A DNA stretch of 64,000 bases from Janibacter corallicola NBRC 107790. GTDB taxonomy: Bacteria > Actinomycetota > Actinomycetes > Actinomycetales > Dermatophilaceae. The first letter of the stretch is position 1. Each line of letters begins with the position of its first letter. The notes under the pieces were generated by a model. That model was not told the DNA's origin, searched no databases, and saw only the letters and a program-made list of their open reading frames with translations. Location of the stretch: contig NZ_BCSR01000003.1 in NCBI RefSeq assembly GCF_001570965.1, positions 1 to 64,000 on the forward strand. Direction: 5' to 3'. This document shows, in pieces, positions 37,545-48,991 of the stretch. The position numbers and the translations under genes were made by a program.

Positions 37545-39077
37545 ATGAGTGACGAGACTTCACGCGAGCTGATTGCCGGTCGCTACGAGGTCGTGCGCCA
37601 GATCGGCCGCGGCAGTGGTGGCGCCGTGTGGTTGGCGCAGGACAGCCTGCTCGGCCGCCACGTGGCGATCAAGCAGATCGGGGCCTTTCCCGGCGAGAGC
37701 GAGGCGGACACCCGCCGCGCCATCCGGGAGGCCCGGCAGGCCGCTGCGCTGAACCACCCCAACGTCGTCGCGGTCTACGACGTCGTCGAGTACGACGAGG
37801 TCCCCTGGCTCGTCATGGAGTACGTCGACGGGCCCACGCTCGCCTCGGCGATCCGGGAGCGCGGGCCGATGGCCCAGGTGGGGGTGGCCGACCTCGGGGC
37901 ACAGCTGGCCGCGGCCTTGTCGGCCTCGCACCGCGCCGGGGTCGTGCACGGGGACATCAAGCCCTCCAACGTCCTCATCGGCCAGGGCCGTCCCAAGATC
38001 AGCGACTTCGGGATCGCCCGCAGCAACGTCGAGCAGCAGTTCACCCAGGTCGGGGTGGCGATGGGCACGCCGAACTTCACCGCGCCCGAGGTGGCAGTCG
38101 GCGGCAAGCAGACCGGCGCCGCGGACGTGTGGTCGCTCGGCGCGACGCTCTACTACGCGATCGAGGGGCGGGAGGCCTTCCCCCTGCTCGAGCCGCCGCT
38201 CGCGACGCTGCAGTACATCGCGACCAACCCGCCCCGGACCCCGCAGCGTGCGGGCGCCCTCGAGCCGATCCTCGCCGACATGCTCTCCCGCGACCCCAAC
38301 CGCCGGGGAACCATGGCCGACATCTCCCGGCGCCTGGAGCACCTCGCGGCCGGGGAACGGATGCGTGCCAACCCGCCGGCTGCCGCGGGGGCCGGATCGC
38401 CCGGCCCCACCGCTGCCGGTGCGGCCGCCGCAGGCGCGGCTGGTGGCGCAGTGGGCGGGGCTGCTGCCGCCACGGGGGCCCCGGGGCCGGCCGACCCCAC
38501 CGACGCGCCCGGCCCGGAGGGGGACGCGCAGGCACCCGAGGTCGAGGGCGCCGGCGTCGAGGACGAGGCCGGGACCGAGATGCACATGGTCACCGAGCCG
38601 CCGCGCGCGGACGGCGGCAGCACCATCGCCTGGGTGGTCGCGATCATCCTCGCCCTGCTCCTCGCGGCGCTGGCCGTCGGCATCGTCGGGATCGGTGACG
38701 ACGAGGGCTCGGCAGCGAGCACCACCTCCTCGACCAGCGAGGACACGCCCGAGTCGGAGGCGCCCGAGGCGGCGATCAACTTCGTCGAGCGGGCCGGCAC
38801 CTTCGTCCAGCACTACTACAAGACTGCTCCGAAGGACCCGTCGACGACCTGGAACCAGCTCTCCGAGTCGGCCCAGGAGGCCGAGGGCGACGAGTCGGAC
38901 TACGTCGACTTCTGGAACGGGGTGAAGAAGGTGAAGACGGACGATCTCGCCGTCGACCCCGAGAGCGGCAAGGTCACCCTCAAGGTCACCTATGAGATGA
39001 AGGGTGGCAAGACCAAGACCGAGAAGGTCAACCACGTCGTCAAGGACGTGGATGGCCAGATGTTGATCGAGAAGTAG
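37545..39077 (+). CDS. Membrane serine/threonine protein kinase
   Basis: 510-residue PknB-like kinase. Kinase domain about residues 12-280: glycine loop GRGSGGAVW, Lys43 (VAIKQ), catalytic loop HGDIKPSNVL (HGD instead of HRD, so a non-RD kinase) and DFG in ISDFGIA. Then come an Ala/Gly/Pro-rich linker, a membrane helix (about 362-385, IAWVVAIILALLLAALAVGIV) and a 120-residue external domain of unknown fold without PASTA repeats. The ligand is unknown. TACGCT 10 bases before the ATG may be its -10 element. Confidence 0.92.
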   Translation: MSDETSRELIAGRYEVVRQIGRGSGGAVWLAQDSLLGRHVAIKQIGAFPGESEADTRRAIREARQAAALNHPNVVAVYDVVEYDEVPWLVMEYVDGPTLASAIRERGPMAQVGVADLGAQLAAALSASHRAGVVHGDIKPSNVLIGQGRPKISDFGIARSNVEQQFTQVGVAMGTPNFTAPEVAVGGKQTGAADVWSLGATLYYAIEGREAFPLLEPPLATLQYIATNPPRTPQRAGALEPILADMLSRDPNRRGTMADISRRLEHLAAGERMRANPPAAAGAGSPGPTAAGAAAAGAAGGAVGGAAAATGAPGPADPTDAPGPEGDAQAPEVEGAGVEDEAGTEMHMVTEPPRADGGSTIAWVVAIILALLLAALAVGIVGIGDDEGSAASTTSSTSEDTPESEAPEAAINFVERAGTFVQHYYKTAPKDPSTTWNQLSESAQEAEGDESDYVDFWNGVKKVKTDDLAVDPESGKVTLKVTYEMKGGKTKTEKVNHVVKDVDGQMLIEK

Positions 39078-39091
39078 CCCCGGGAGGCATC

Positions 39092-39394
39092 GTGCTCATC
39101 GCGTTCTCCATCGCCCCCTCGTCCCCCGACGAGACCGGCTCCTACGCCGAGGCGGTCGCGGCGGCCCTGCGGGTCGTCCGCGACAGCGGGCTCCCGCACG
39201 ACCTCGGGTCGATGTTCACCACCCTCGAGGGGGAGTGGGACGAGGTCATGGCCGTGATCAAGTCCTGCGTCGATGCCATGGGTCCGTACGGGGACCGGGT
39301 CTCCCTCGTGATGAAGGCCGACATCCGGGCCGGGCGGACCGGGATGATCACGGAGAAGGTGCAACGGGTCGAGGGCCTTCTCGGGGAGCAGTGA
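39092..39394 (+). CDS. MTH1187/YkoF-type thiamine-binding protein
   Basis: 100-residue protein of the MTH1187 family, a small ferredoxin-like fold that forms tetramers and in some members binds thiamine-like ligands. Typical elements are the N-terminal strand AFSIAPSS, the helix with YAEAVAAALRVVRDSGLPHDLGSMFTTLEG and the strand RVSLVMKADIRAG. The GTG start follows CCCCGGGAGGCATC, 14 bases after the kinase gene. Its physiological role is not established. Confidence 0.85.
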   Translation: MLIAFSIAPSSPDETGSYAEAVAAALRVVRDSGLPHDLGSMFTTLEGEWDEVMAVIKSCVDAMGPYGDRVSLVMKADIRAGRTGMITEKVQRVEGLLGEQ

Positions 39395-39415
39395 GCGGTG
39401 GGACAGAATGGTCCC

Positions 39416-40375
39416 ATGAGTGACCCGACCCGTGCCCTGCGTGGAGCCGTCGACCTGTCCGGACTGGGCGATTCGTCGCGTGAGCCCGGTGCCACCCCCA
39501 CCACACCGTCCGCACCGGCCGGTGCCCCGGCCCCGGGAGGCGCCCCCGCCGCGGGCGGACGGGCTGACGGGGTCCTCGTGGAGGCCACCGATGAGACCTT
39601 CAACCAGATCGTCGCCCGCACGAGTGCGGTGCCCGCGCTCGCGGTCGTGTGGTCCTCCCAGCACCCGAGCAGCCGGACGCTCCTGGACGACGCGGTCGAC
39701 ATCGCCTCGGGGCTCGACGGGCGGCTGCAGATCGTGGGCATCGACCTCGTCTCCAGCCCCGGGGTCCAGCAGGCGCTGCAGCCCCAGGAGGTGCCGCTCG
39801 CCCTGGGGCTCGTCGCCGGCCAGCCGGTCCCGCTCTTCAGCGGGCTGGTCGAGCGCGAGCAGCTGCGCCAGGTCGCCGACCAGCTGCTCCAGCTCGCGGT
39901 CCAGCACGGCGTGACCGGCCGGATCAGCGGCGCGGAGCCCGGCGAGGACGCGGAGCAGGAGCTGCCGCCGCTGCACCAGGAGGCCTTCGACGCGATCGAG
40001 CGCGGGGACCTGGACGCCGCGTCCGCTGCCTACGAGAAGGCCCTGGCCGAGAACCCGAAGGACGCCGATGCCGAGATCGGCCTCGCCCAGGTCGGCCTGA
40101 TGAAGCGGACCCAGGACGTGGACCTCAATGCGGCGCGCGAGGCCGCCGCCGCCGACCCGAAGGACATCGACGCCGCCCTCGTCGTGGCCGACCTCGACGT
40201 GCTCGGTGGGCACGTCGAGGACGCCTTCACCCGGCTCATCGATCTCGTGCGGGTGACCGCGGGCGAGGAGCGGGACCGCGTCAAGACCCGGCTGCTCGAC
40301 CTCTTCGCGGTCGTCGGCAACCACGACGAGCGGGTGCGCAAGGGCCGGACGACCCTGATGAGCGCCCTCTTCTGA
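39416..40375 (+). CDS. Thioredoxin-fold/TPR protein (YbbN/CnoX-like)
   Basis: 319-residue protein: a Pro/Ala/Gly-rich N terminus (about 1-50), a thioredoxin-like domain (about 52-165) whose active-site loop reads VVWSSQHPSSRTL with no cysteine, and a C-terminal TPR region (about 180-319; AFDAIERGDLDAASAAYEKALAENPKDADAEIGLA). This layout matches the YbbN/CnoX chaperone family, which hands oxidised substrates to folding machines; the missing CxxC means no redox catalysis here. CAGAAT 6 bases before the ATG suggests a leaderless start. Confidence 0.85.
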   Translation: MSDPTRALRGAVDLSGLGDSSREPGATPTTPSAPAGAPAPGGAPAAGGRADGVLVEATDETFNQIVARTSAVPALAVVWSSQHPSSRTLLDDAVDIASGLDGRLQIVGIDLVSSPGVQQALQPQEVPLALGLVAGQPVPLFSGLVEREQLRQVADQLLQLAVQHGVTGRISGAEPGEDAEQELPPLHQEAFDAIERGDLDAASAAYEKALAENPKDADAEIGLAQVGLMKRTQDVDLNAAREAAAADPKDIDAALVVADLDVLGGHVEDAFTRLIDLVRVTAGEERDRVKTRLLDLFAVVGNHDERVRKGRTTLMSALF

Positions 40376-40396
40376 CCCTGCGCGGACGCCGCCCCG

Positions 40397-42573
<2,177 letters not shown>

Positions 42574-42577
<4 letters not shown>

Positions 42578-44061
42578 GGGTGTCCCTCCAGGATTCGGGC
42601 CACGGCGGCGGTCGGCAGGTGCAGCCAGGTCGGGCGGTGGCGGGCCTCGTAGACGACCTCGTAGAGCGCCTTGTCCAGCACGAAGGCGGTGAGCAGCTCC
42701 GGGAGGTCGCGCGGGTCGGGGGCGGTCTCGGCGTAGCCGTCGAGGAAGGCGAGGACGGCCTCCTCCCGCCAGGCCTCCGCCGCGGCCACGGACCGCCCGC
42801 CCGCCCCGACCGTGTCGATGACGGTGCCGGCGACGTAGTCCAGCGACCGCAGCATCCCCGCGACGTCGCGCACGGTGCAGTCCGGTGCGTTGCGCTCGGT
42901 GAGCGGGCGCAACGGCTCTCCCTCGAAGTCGATGATCACCCAGCCCCGCCCGGGCACCTCGAGCACCTGCCCGAGGTGCAGGTCACCGTGGATGCGCTGC
43001 AGCCGCGGCCACGTGGCCGCCTCGGCGGCGTCGAGGACGGCGCGGATCGCGGGCTCGTGCGCGGCCAGGGCCGGCACCTCACCCACGGCCGCCGCGGCTC
43101 GCCTGCGCATCCGGCGCACCTGCTCGGCGACCTCCTCCGGACCCGGCGCGTGGGTGGGCAGCGCGGCCGCGAGCTCGGTGTGCACCCCTGCCACCGCCTG
43201 CCCCAGCGTGTGGAAGGAGGGGCCCGGTGGTTCGCTACCGGTCCCTCGGGTCCCACGCTCCGCCTGCCGGAGACACACCCGCCAGGCGTCCTCCGCCCCG
43301 TCGAGGAACTCCTGCGCCACGGCCAGCTGGCCGGTGTCCCGGCCCTGGCCGTCGGCGCGCTCCCAGCCGCCCGTGACGTGACCGACCCCCGCGGGGACGA
43401 AGGGGGACCCGCCCAGTGCCTCCGGCAGCGTGATGTCCGGGTTCTCCCCGGCGTGCAGGGTGCGGAAGATCTTCATGATGACCGACCGCCCCTCGTCCGG
43501 GGTGATGACGACGGAGGTGTTCGACTGCTCGCCGGCGAGCACCCGGAAGGAGGCCACCTGCGGCTCCTCACCCCAGTCGGGGTGCGGGTGGCCGACGACG
43601 CCGGGGTCGGGGGTCTCGGACACCGAGCCGGACTGTGCCTCGGCCCGCCCGCGCAGCAGCGCCAGCAGGCGCTCGAGGTAGACCGGGTCGTGCGGGGCGT
43701 CGTAGACCCACCGGTGGCCGAGCACGGAGTGCTCCATCTCGCCGATCAGCCCGTCCGCAGCGCCCTCCAGCGGGGCGCCGCGGTAGGTCAGGGGCACCTG
43801 GATGACGACGGGTTCGGGGGCCCCCTTCGAGGCGGCTCCGTCGCGCCGCCCACGCGGACCGTGGGACCCGAGGGCATCGCCTTCGACGAGGAAGACGATG
43901 GTCTCGATGCCGACCTCGCCCGCCGGGTCGTCGAGGCGCCACGAGCCCAGCCGGCGCAGCCGCGGTCGCCCGCGCCCGGTGTACCACCGCTGGCCCACGA
44001 CCCACTCCTCGACGAGCTCCCCCTTCGTCGGGGTGAGCCGGGCGTCGAAGATCTCGGCCAT
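42574..44061 (-). CDS. mak: Maltokinase
   Basis: 495-residue aminoglycoside-phosphotransferase-like kinase that phosphorylates maltose to maltose-1-phosphate, the GlgE donor. The N-terminal cap (WVVGQRWYTGRGR), the catalytic loop IHGDLHLGQVL (about 357) and the metal-binding DFEGEPLRP are all present. The start ATG at 44061 overlaps the glgE stop by one base. Three copies of the CGAAGGGGG nonamer lie within the gene. Usually treS is adjacent or fused; no treS is seen here, so the maltose source must be elsewhere. Confidence 0.94.
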
Positions 44062-46121
44062 CAGGACCTCCGGCCCCGCTGCACGGTCACGATGTGCACC
44101 GGCTCGGCATCGGCGCCGAGCCGCACGAAGTTCGCCCGGCCCCACTCCCACTGCTGGCCGGTGACCAGGTCGGTGACGGCGAAGCGCTCGTCGTGGTCCA
44201 TCCCGAGCGCACCCATGTCGAGGCGCAGCGTGGACTCCCGCGTGCTGTGCGGGTCGACGTTGGCGACGACGATGACGAGGTCCTCGGTGCCGTCAGCGCG
44301 GGTGGCCGCCTTGCTGTAGGCGAGCAGGTTCTCGTCGTCGACGTGGTGGAAGGTCAGGTTCCGCAGCAGCTGCAGCGCCCGGTGCTCGCGGCGGACCCGG
44401 TTGAGCATCGTGAGCCAGCCGGCGAGCGAGGCGTCGCCGACCTCCTCCCAGCGGCGGTCCTTCAGCTCGTACTTCTCGTTGTCGATCTGCTCCTCGGAGC
44501 CCGGGCGCGCGACGTGCTCCATGAGTTCGTAGCCCGCGTAGATGCCCCACGTCGGGACCATCGTGGCGGCCAGCGCCGCCCGCACCTTCCACGCCGCCGG
44601 CCCGCCGAACTGCAGGTAGGGGGTGAGGATGTCGTGGGTGGTCGGCCAGAAGCTGGGGCGCATGTACGCGGCCGCCTCGCCGGCGACCTGCTTGCCGTAC
44701 TCGACGAGCTCGGGTGCGGTGTTGCGCCACGCGAAGTAGGTGTAGCTCTGCTGGAAGCCGACCTTGGCCAGGGTGTGCATCATCGGCGGGGTCGTGAAGG
44801 CCTCGGCGAGCCAGATGACGTCCGGGTGGTCCTCGGCCACGTCCGCGATGAGCCACTGCCAGAACTCCACCGGCTTGGTGTGGGGGTTGTCGACCCGGAA
44901 GATCCTCACCCCGTGGTCGATCCACACCTGCACCACCCGGCGCACCTCGCGGTAGATGCCCTCGGGATCCCGGTCGAAGTTCAGCGGGTAGATGTCCTGG
45001 TACTTCTTCGGCGGGTTCTCCGCGAAGGCGATCGAGCCGTCGGCCCGCTCGGTGAACCACTCCGGGTGCTCGCCGACCCACGGGTGGTCCGGCGAGCACT
45101 GCAGCGCGAGGTCGAGGGCGACCTCCAGGCCGAGCCGCTCCGCCTCCGCCACGAGGGCGTCGAAGTCCTCGAAGGTCCCCAGGTCCGGGTGGATCGCGTC
45201 GTGCCCGCCGTCGGGGGAGCCGATCGCGTAGGGCGAGCCCGGGTCGTCCGGCCCGGCCTCGAGGGTGTTGTTCGGCCCCTTCCGGGCGCTCGTGCCGATC
45301 GGGTGCACCGGCGTCAGGTAGACCACGTCGAAGCCCATGTCGGCGATCGCGGGCAGCCGGCGCGCCGCGGTGCGCAGCGTGCCGGTGGTCCACCGGCCGG
45401 TCGTCTCGTCGCGGCGCGCCCCCTCGCTGCGCGGGAAGATCTCGTACCAGGAGCCGTACAGCGCCCGCTCCCGCTCCACGAGCAGCGCCAGGTCGGCGCT
45501 GCCGGTCACCAGCTCACGCACCGGGTGGGCGAGCAGCTCCTCGGCGGCGGCACCCGTGGTCACCAGGTGCAGCGCCGCGGTGGGGTGGTGCTCCTCCCTG
45601 CCCTCGAGGACCTCGAGGGCGGAGCGAAGGGCGAGGCGCCCCTCGATGCCTCGGGTCGGGTCGGCGAGCGCCCGGCGCAGCAGCAGGACACCCTCCTCGA
45701 GCATCAGCCGGGTGTCCACGTCGGCGCGGACCTTCACGGTCGCGTCGCGCACCCACGTCGCCCACGGGTCCGACCAGCCCTCGACCCGGTAGCGCCACCA
45801 GCCCTCCCGGTCGGCGACCACCTGCGCTCCCCACTCGGCGAGCCCGGGGTTGTGGCAGGTCATGGGCACCCGGTGCTCGGTGCCGTCGGGGTCGGTGAGC
45901 ACGACGGTGGCACCCACCGCGTCGTGGCCCTCCCGGAAGACCGTGGCGGTCACCTCGAAGGGTTCGCCGACCACGGACTTCGCCGGGCGCGCCCCGTGGT
46001 CGATGCACGGTGCCACGTCGAGGACCGGGATCCGGCCGAGGGGATGCTGCGGCGGCGCGGAGACCGGTACCCGGGCCGCTCGGCGGGCGTCGGGGGCGGA
46101 ATTGGAGGCATCGGCGTGCAC
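44061..46121 (-). CDS. glgE: Alpha-1,4-glucan:maltose-1-phosphate maltosyltransferase
   Basis: 686-residue GH13_3 enzyme that extends alpha-1,4-glucan with maltosyl units from maltose-1-phosphate. The N-terminal domain begins RIPVLDVAPCIDHGARPAKSVVGE. The catalytic barrel has the nucleophile Asp in IFRVDNPHTKPVEFW (about 408), Glu in WLAEAFT (about 436) and the signature FENPPKKYQDIYPLNFD-like segment. The start is uncertain; GTG at 46121 is taken, TTG at 46130 is possible. Divergent from glgP, with a 63-base shared promoter gap. Confidence 0.94.
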   Translation of the reverse strand: MHADASNSAPDARRAARVPVSAPPQHPLGRIPVLDVAPCIDHGARPAKSVVGEPFEVTATVFREGHDAVGATVVLTDPDGTEHRVPMTCHNPGLAEWGAQVVADREGWWRYRVEGWSDPWATWVRDATVKVRADVDTRLMLEEGVLLLRRALADPTRGIEGRLALRSALEVLEGREEHHPTAALHLVTTGAAAEELLAHPVRELVTGSADLALLVERERALYGSWYEIFPRSEGARRDETTGRWTTGTLRTAARRLPAIADMGFDVVYLTPVHPIGTSARKGPNNTLEAGPDDPGSPYAIGSPDGGHDAIHPDLGTFEDFDALVAEAERLGLEVALDLALQCSPDHPWVGEHPEWFTERADGSIAFAENPPKKYQDIYPLNFDRDPEGIYREVRRVVQVWIDHGVRIFRVDNPHTKPVEFWQWLIADVAEDHPDVIWLAEAFTTPPMMHTLAKVGFQQSYTYFAWRNTAPELVEYGKQVAGEAAAYMRPSFWPTTHDILTPYLQFGGPAAWKVRAALAATMVPTWGIYAGYELMEHVARPGSEEQIDNEKYELKDRRWEEVGDASLAGWLTMLNRVRREHRALQLLRNLTFHHVDDENLLAYSKAATRADGTEDLVIVVANVDPHSTRESTLRLDMGALGMDHDERFAVTDLVTGQQWEWGRANFVRLGADAEPVHIVTVQRGRRS

Positions 46122-46184
46122 ACCATGCAAGGTACCCGTCGTGGGCACTTGGCGCCCGGCCCGTCGACCCCCCAAGATGAGGGT

Positions 46185-48806
46185 GTGAAGGCCATCCGAC
46201 GCTTCAGCGTCCGCACCGCGCTGCCCCAGCCCCTCAGTGCCCTCGACGAGCTCGCCATGAACCTGCGGTGGAGCTGGCACGCCCCGACCCGGGAGCTCTT
46301 CGCCCGGATCGACCCGCAGCGCTGGGAGGAGGCCGGGCACGACCCGGTACGGCTGCTCTCGACCTTCTCCGCCGGGGAGCTGGAGGAGCTGGCCCGGGAC
46401 GAGGAGCTCGTCGCGGGCGTGGCGGCGGCCAAGGAGGAGCTGGACGGCTACCTCGGCGCGCGCCTGTGGTACCAGCGCGCGATGGAGCCCTCGGACCCCG
46501 AGGCGCGAGGAACCGGCTCCCACGCGCCGCGTGGGAGCCTCGAGGGGCCCGCCTCGATCGCCTACTTCAGCCCGGAGTACGGCATCACCGAGGTGCTGCC
46601 GCAGTACTCCGGCGGCCTGGGCATCCTCGCCGGCGACCACCTCAAGGCGGCCTCCGACCTCGGGGTGCCGGTGATCGGCGTCGGGCTCTTCTACAAGACC
46701 GGCTACTTCGAGCAGAGCCTGGATGCCTCGGGGTGGCAGCAGGAGACCTATCCCGTCCTCGACCCGCAGGGCCTGCCGCTGCAGCTGCTGCGCGAGGACG
46801 ACGGCACCCCGTGCCTGATCACCCTCGACCTGCCCGACGGCCAGGTGCTGCGCGCCCAGGTCTGGCGGGCCCAGGTCGGGCGGGTGCCGCTGCTGCTCCT
46901 CGACTCCGACGTGCCCGGCAACGACGACGTCATGCGGGGTGTCACCGAGAGCCTCTACGGCGGGGGCGGCGAGCAGCGGTTGCAGCAGGAGCTCCTCCTC
47001 GGCATCGGCGGTGTGCGCGCACTGCGCCTGTGGTCCCGGCTCACCGGCGCGCCGGAGCCGGAGGTCTACCACAGCAACGAGGGCCATGCCGGCTTCCTCG
47101 GTGTCGAGCGGATCAGCGAGTTCACCTCCCGCGGGATGGACTTCGCCGAGGCGCTCGAGGCCACCCGTGCCGGCACCGTCTTCACCACGCACACGCCCGT
47201 GCCGGCAGGCATCGACCGCTTCGACGCCGGGCTCATCGAACGCTACTTCGGCGAGGGGCACGGGCTGCCCGGGGTGCCGGTGGAGGAGCTGCTCGCCCTC
47301 GGCGCCGAGACCTACGAGGGCGGTGCGGACGGGGTCTTCAACATGGCCGTCATGGGGCTGCGGCTCGCGGCCCGCGCCAACGGCGTCTCGCAGCTGCACG
47401 GCGTCGTCTCCCGGGGGATGTTCGACGGTCTGTGGCCGGGCTTCGACGACACGGAGGTGCCGATCACCTCGATCACCAACGGCGTCCACGCACCGACGTG
47501 GGTCGATGGCCGGGTCCGGGAGATCGCCGCCGAGCACCTCGGCGGGGCGCTGCGCTCCCCGGGGCGCCAGTGGGAAGGCGTGCCCGACATCCCCGGCGAG
47601 GCCATCTGGTCGGCGAAGGGGGCGATGCGCGCCCAGCTGGTGCAGGAGGCGCGGGAGCGGCTGCGGGCCAGCTGGTCGGGGCGGGGCGCCACCGAGGCCG
47701 AGCTCGGCTGGACCGAGTCGGTGCTCGACCCGGACGTGCTGACGATCGGCTTCGCCCGGCGGGTGCCGACGTACAAGCGCCTCACCCTCATGCTGCGCGA
47801 CCCCGAGCGGCTGCGCTCGCTGCTGCTGCACCCGGAGCGGCCGGTCCAGCTCGTCATCGCCGGCAAGTCCCACCCGGCCGACGAGACCGGCAAGGCGCTG
47901 ATCCAGCAGATGGTGCAGTTCGCCGACGACCACGACGTGCGCCACCGGATCGTCTTCCTGCCCAACTACGACATCGGGATGGCCCGCTCGCTCTACCCGG
48001 GCTGCGACGTCTGGCTGAACAACCCCCTTCGTCCGCTGGAGGCCTGCGGGACCTCGGGCATGAAGGCCGCGCTCAACGGTGCTCTCAACCTCTCCGTCCT
48101 CGACGGCTGGTGGGACGAGTGGTTCGACGGGGAGAACGGCTGGGCGATCCCAACCGCGGACGGCGTCGAGGACGAGGACCGGCGCGACGACATCGAGGCG
48201 GCCGCGCTCTACGACATCATCGAGCACAAGGTGGCGCCGCGCTTCTACGACGTCGACGAGCAGGGGCTGCCGCAGCGGTGGCTCGAGATGCTGCGGCACA
48301 CCGTGATGACGCTCGGCCCGAAGGTCCTCGCGACGCGGATGGTGCGCGACTACGTCGAGCGGCTGTACGTGCCCGCGGCCCGGGCGGGTGCCCGGGTGGC
48401 GGCGGACGACTTCGCCGGTGCGCGGTCGCTGGCCGGCTACGCCAAGCGGGTGCGCGAGGGGTGGCCCGAGGTGCGGGTCGAGCACGTCGAGGGCAGCGGG
48501 ATCTCCGACTCGCCGATCGTCGGCGAGGAGCTCTCGGTCGACGCCTACGTCGCCCTCGACGGTCTGGACGCCGCCGAGGTCGACGTGCAGGTGGTCGCCG
48601 GTCGGGTCGACACGGGCAGCGACGAGCTCCTCGACTGGGCTGCGACCTCGCTGGAGCTCGTCGAGCGCTACCCGGACGGTCGGGCGAAGTTCGCCGGCCG
48701 GGTCCCGATCGCCACGCCGGGCCAGTTCGGCTGGACGGTGCGGGTGCTGCCCCGGCACGAGCTGCTCGCCTTCCCCTCGAGCCTGGGCCTGGTCGCCAAC
48801 GCCTGA
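46185..48806 (+). CDS. glgP: Alpha-glucan phosphorylase
   Basis: 873-residue GT35 enzyme that releases glucose-1-phosphate from alpha-glucan chains. It is the bacterial short type with an N-terminal DUF3417 (about 1-110, LPQPLSALDELAMNLRWSWH). The PLP lysine is in ACGTSGMKAALNGALNLS (about residue 626). The GTG start is preceded by CAAGAT (46173-46178), 6 bases upstream, with TTGGCG 18 bases before it, so the transcript may be leaderless. Being divergent from glgE places degradation and synthesis under one intergenic region. Confidence 0.95.
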   Translation: MKAIRRFSVRTALPQPLSALDELAMNLRWSWHAPTRELFARIDPQRWEEAGHDPVRLLSTFSAGELEELARDEELVAGVAAAKEELDGYLGARLWYQRAMEPSDPEARGTGSHAPRGSLEGPASIAYFSPEYGITEVLPQYSGGLGILAGDHLKAASDLGVPVIGVGLFYKTGYFEQSLDASGWQQETYPVLDPQGLPLQLLREDDGTPCLITLDLPDGQVLRAQVWRAQVGRVPLLLLDSDVPGNDDVMRGVTESLYGGGGEQRLQQELLLGIGGVRALRLWSRLTGAPEPEVYHSNEGHAGFLGVERISEFTSRGMDFAEALEATRAGTVFTTHTPVPAGIDRFDAGLIERYFGEGHGLPGVPVEELLALGAETYEGGADGVFNMAVMGLRLAARANGVSQLHGVVSRGMFDGLWPGFDDTEVPITSITNGVHAPTWVDGRVREIAAEHLGGALRSPGRQWEGVPDIPGEAIWSAKGAMRAQLVQEARERLRASWSGRGATEAELGWTESVLDPDVLTIGFARRVPTYKRLTLMLRDPERLRSLLLHPERPVQLVIAGKSHPADETGKALIQQMVQFADDHDVRHRIVFLPNYDIGMARSLYPGCDVWLNNPLRPLEACGTSGMKAALNGALNLSVLDGWWDEWFDGENGWAIPTADGVEDEDRRDDIEAAALYDIIEHKVAPRFYDVDEQGLPQRWLEMLRHTVMTLGPKVLATRMVRDYVERLYVPAARAGARVAADDFAGARSLAGYAKRVREGWPEVRVEHVEGSGISDSPIVGEELSVDAYVALDGLDAAEVDVQVVAGRVDTGSDELLDWAATSLELVERYPDGRAKFAGRVPIATPGQFGWTVRVLPRHELLAFPSSLGLVANA

Positions 48807-48931
48807 CCCGCCCTCGCCGGGAATAGGGGTGGTCGGGGAGCGGTTGTCGCCTCCCGTGGAGTACAACCTCTGGGGCCTGACGAGACGGCTCGACGTCGAC
48901 CTGCAGCGGCACGGCGCGACCCGATGATCGC

Positions 48932-48951
48932 GGCTGCGTGAGATCGCAGCC
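48932..48951. promoter_or_regulatory. 7 bp inverted repeat upstream of the symporter gene
   Basis: GGCTGCG and CGCAGCC flank TGAGAT in the 185-base gap between glgP and the symporter gene, 41 bases before the GTG start. It may be an operator or a weak terminator of glgP. The rest of the gap holds no convincing gene. Confidence 0.35.
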
Positions 48952-48991
48952 CGCTCATCCCCCTTCGTCACCCCAAAAGGAAATCGCTCCC

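Noticed and set aside
44094-48806. Open frame of 1570 codons on the plus strand
   Set aside because: Only the part from 46185 is protein-like (glgP). The upstream two kilobases are an antisense shadow of glgE in GC-rich DNA.
48835-48927. Short peptide frame (reading EYNLWGLTRRLDVDLQRHG) before the symporter gene
   Set aside because: No start with ribosome site, no match I recognise, and it continues a glgP shadow frame.
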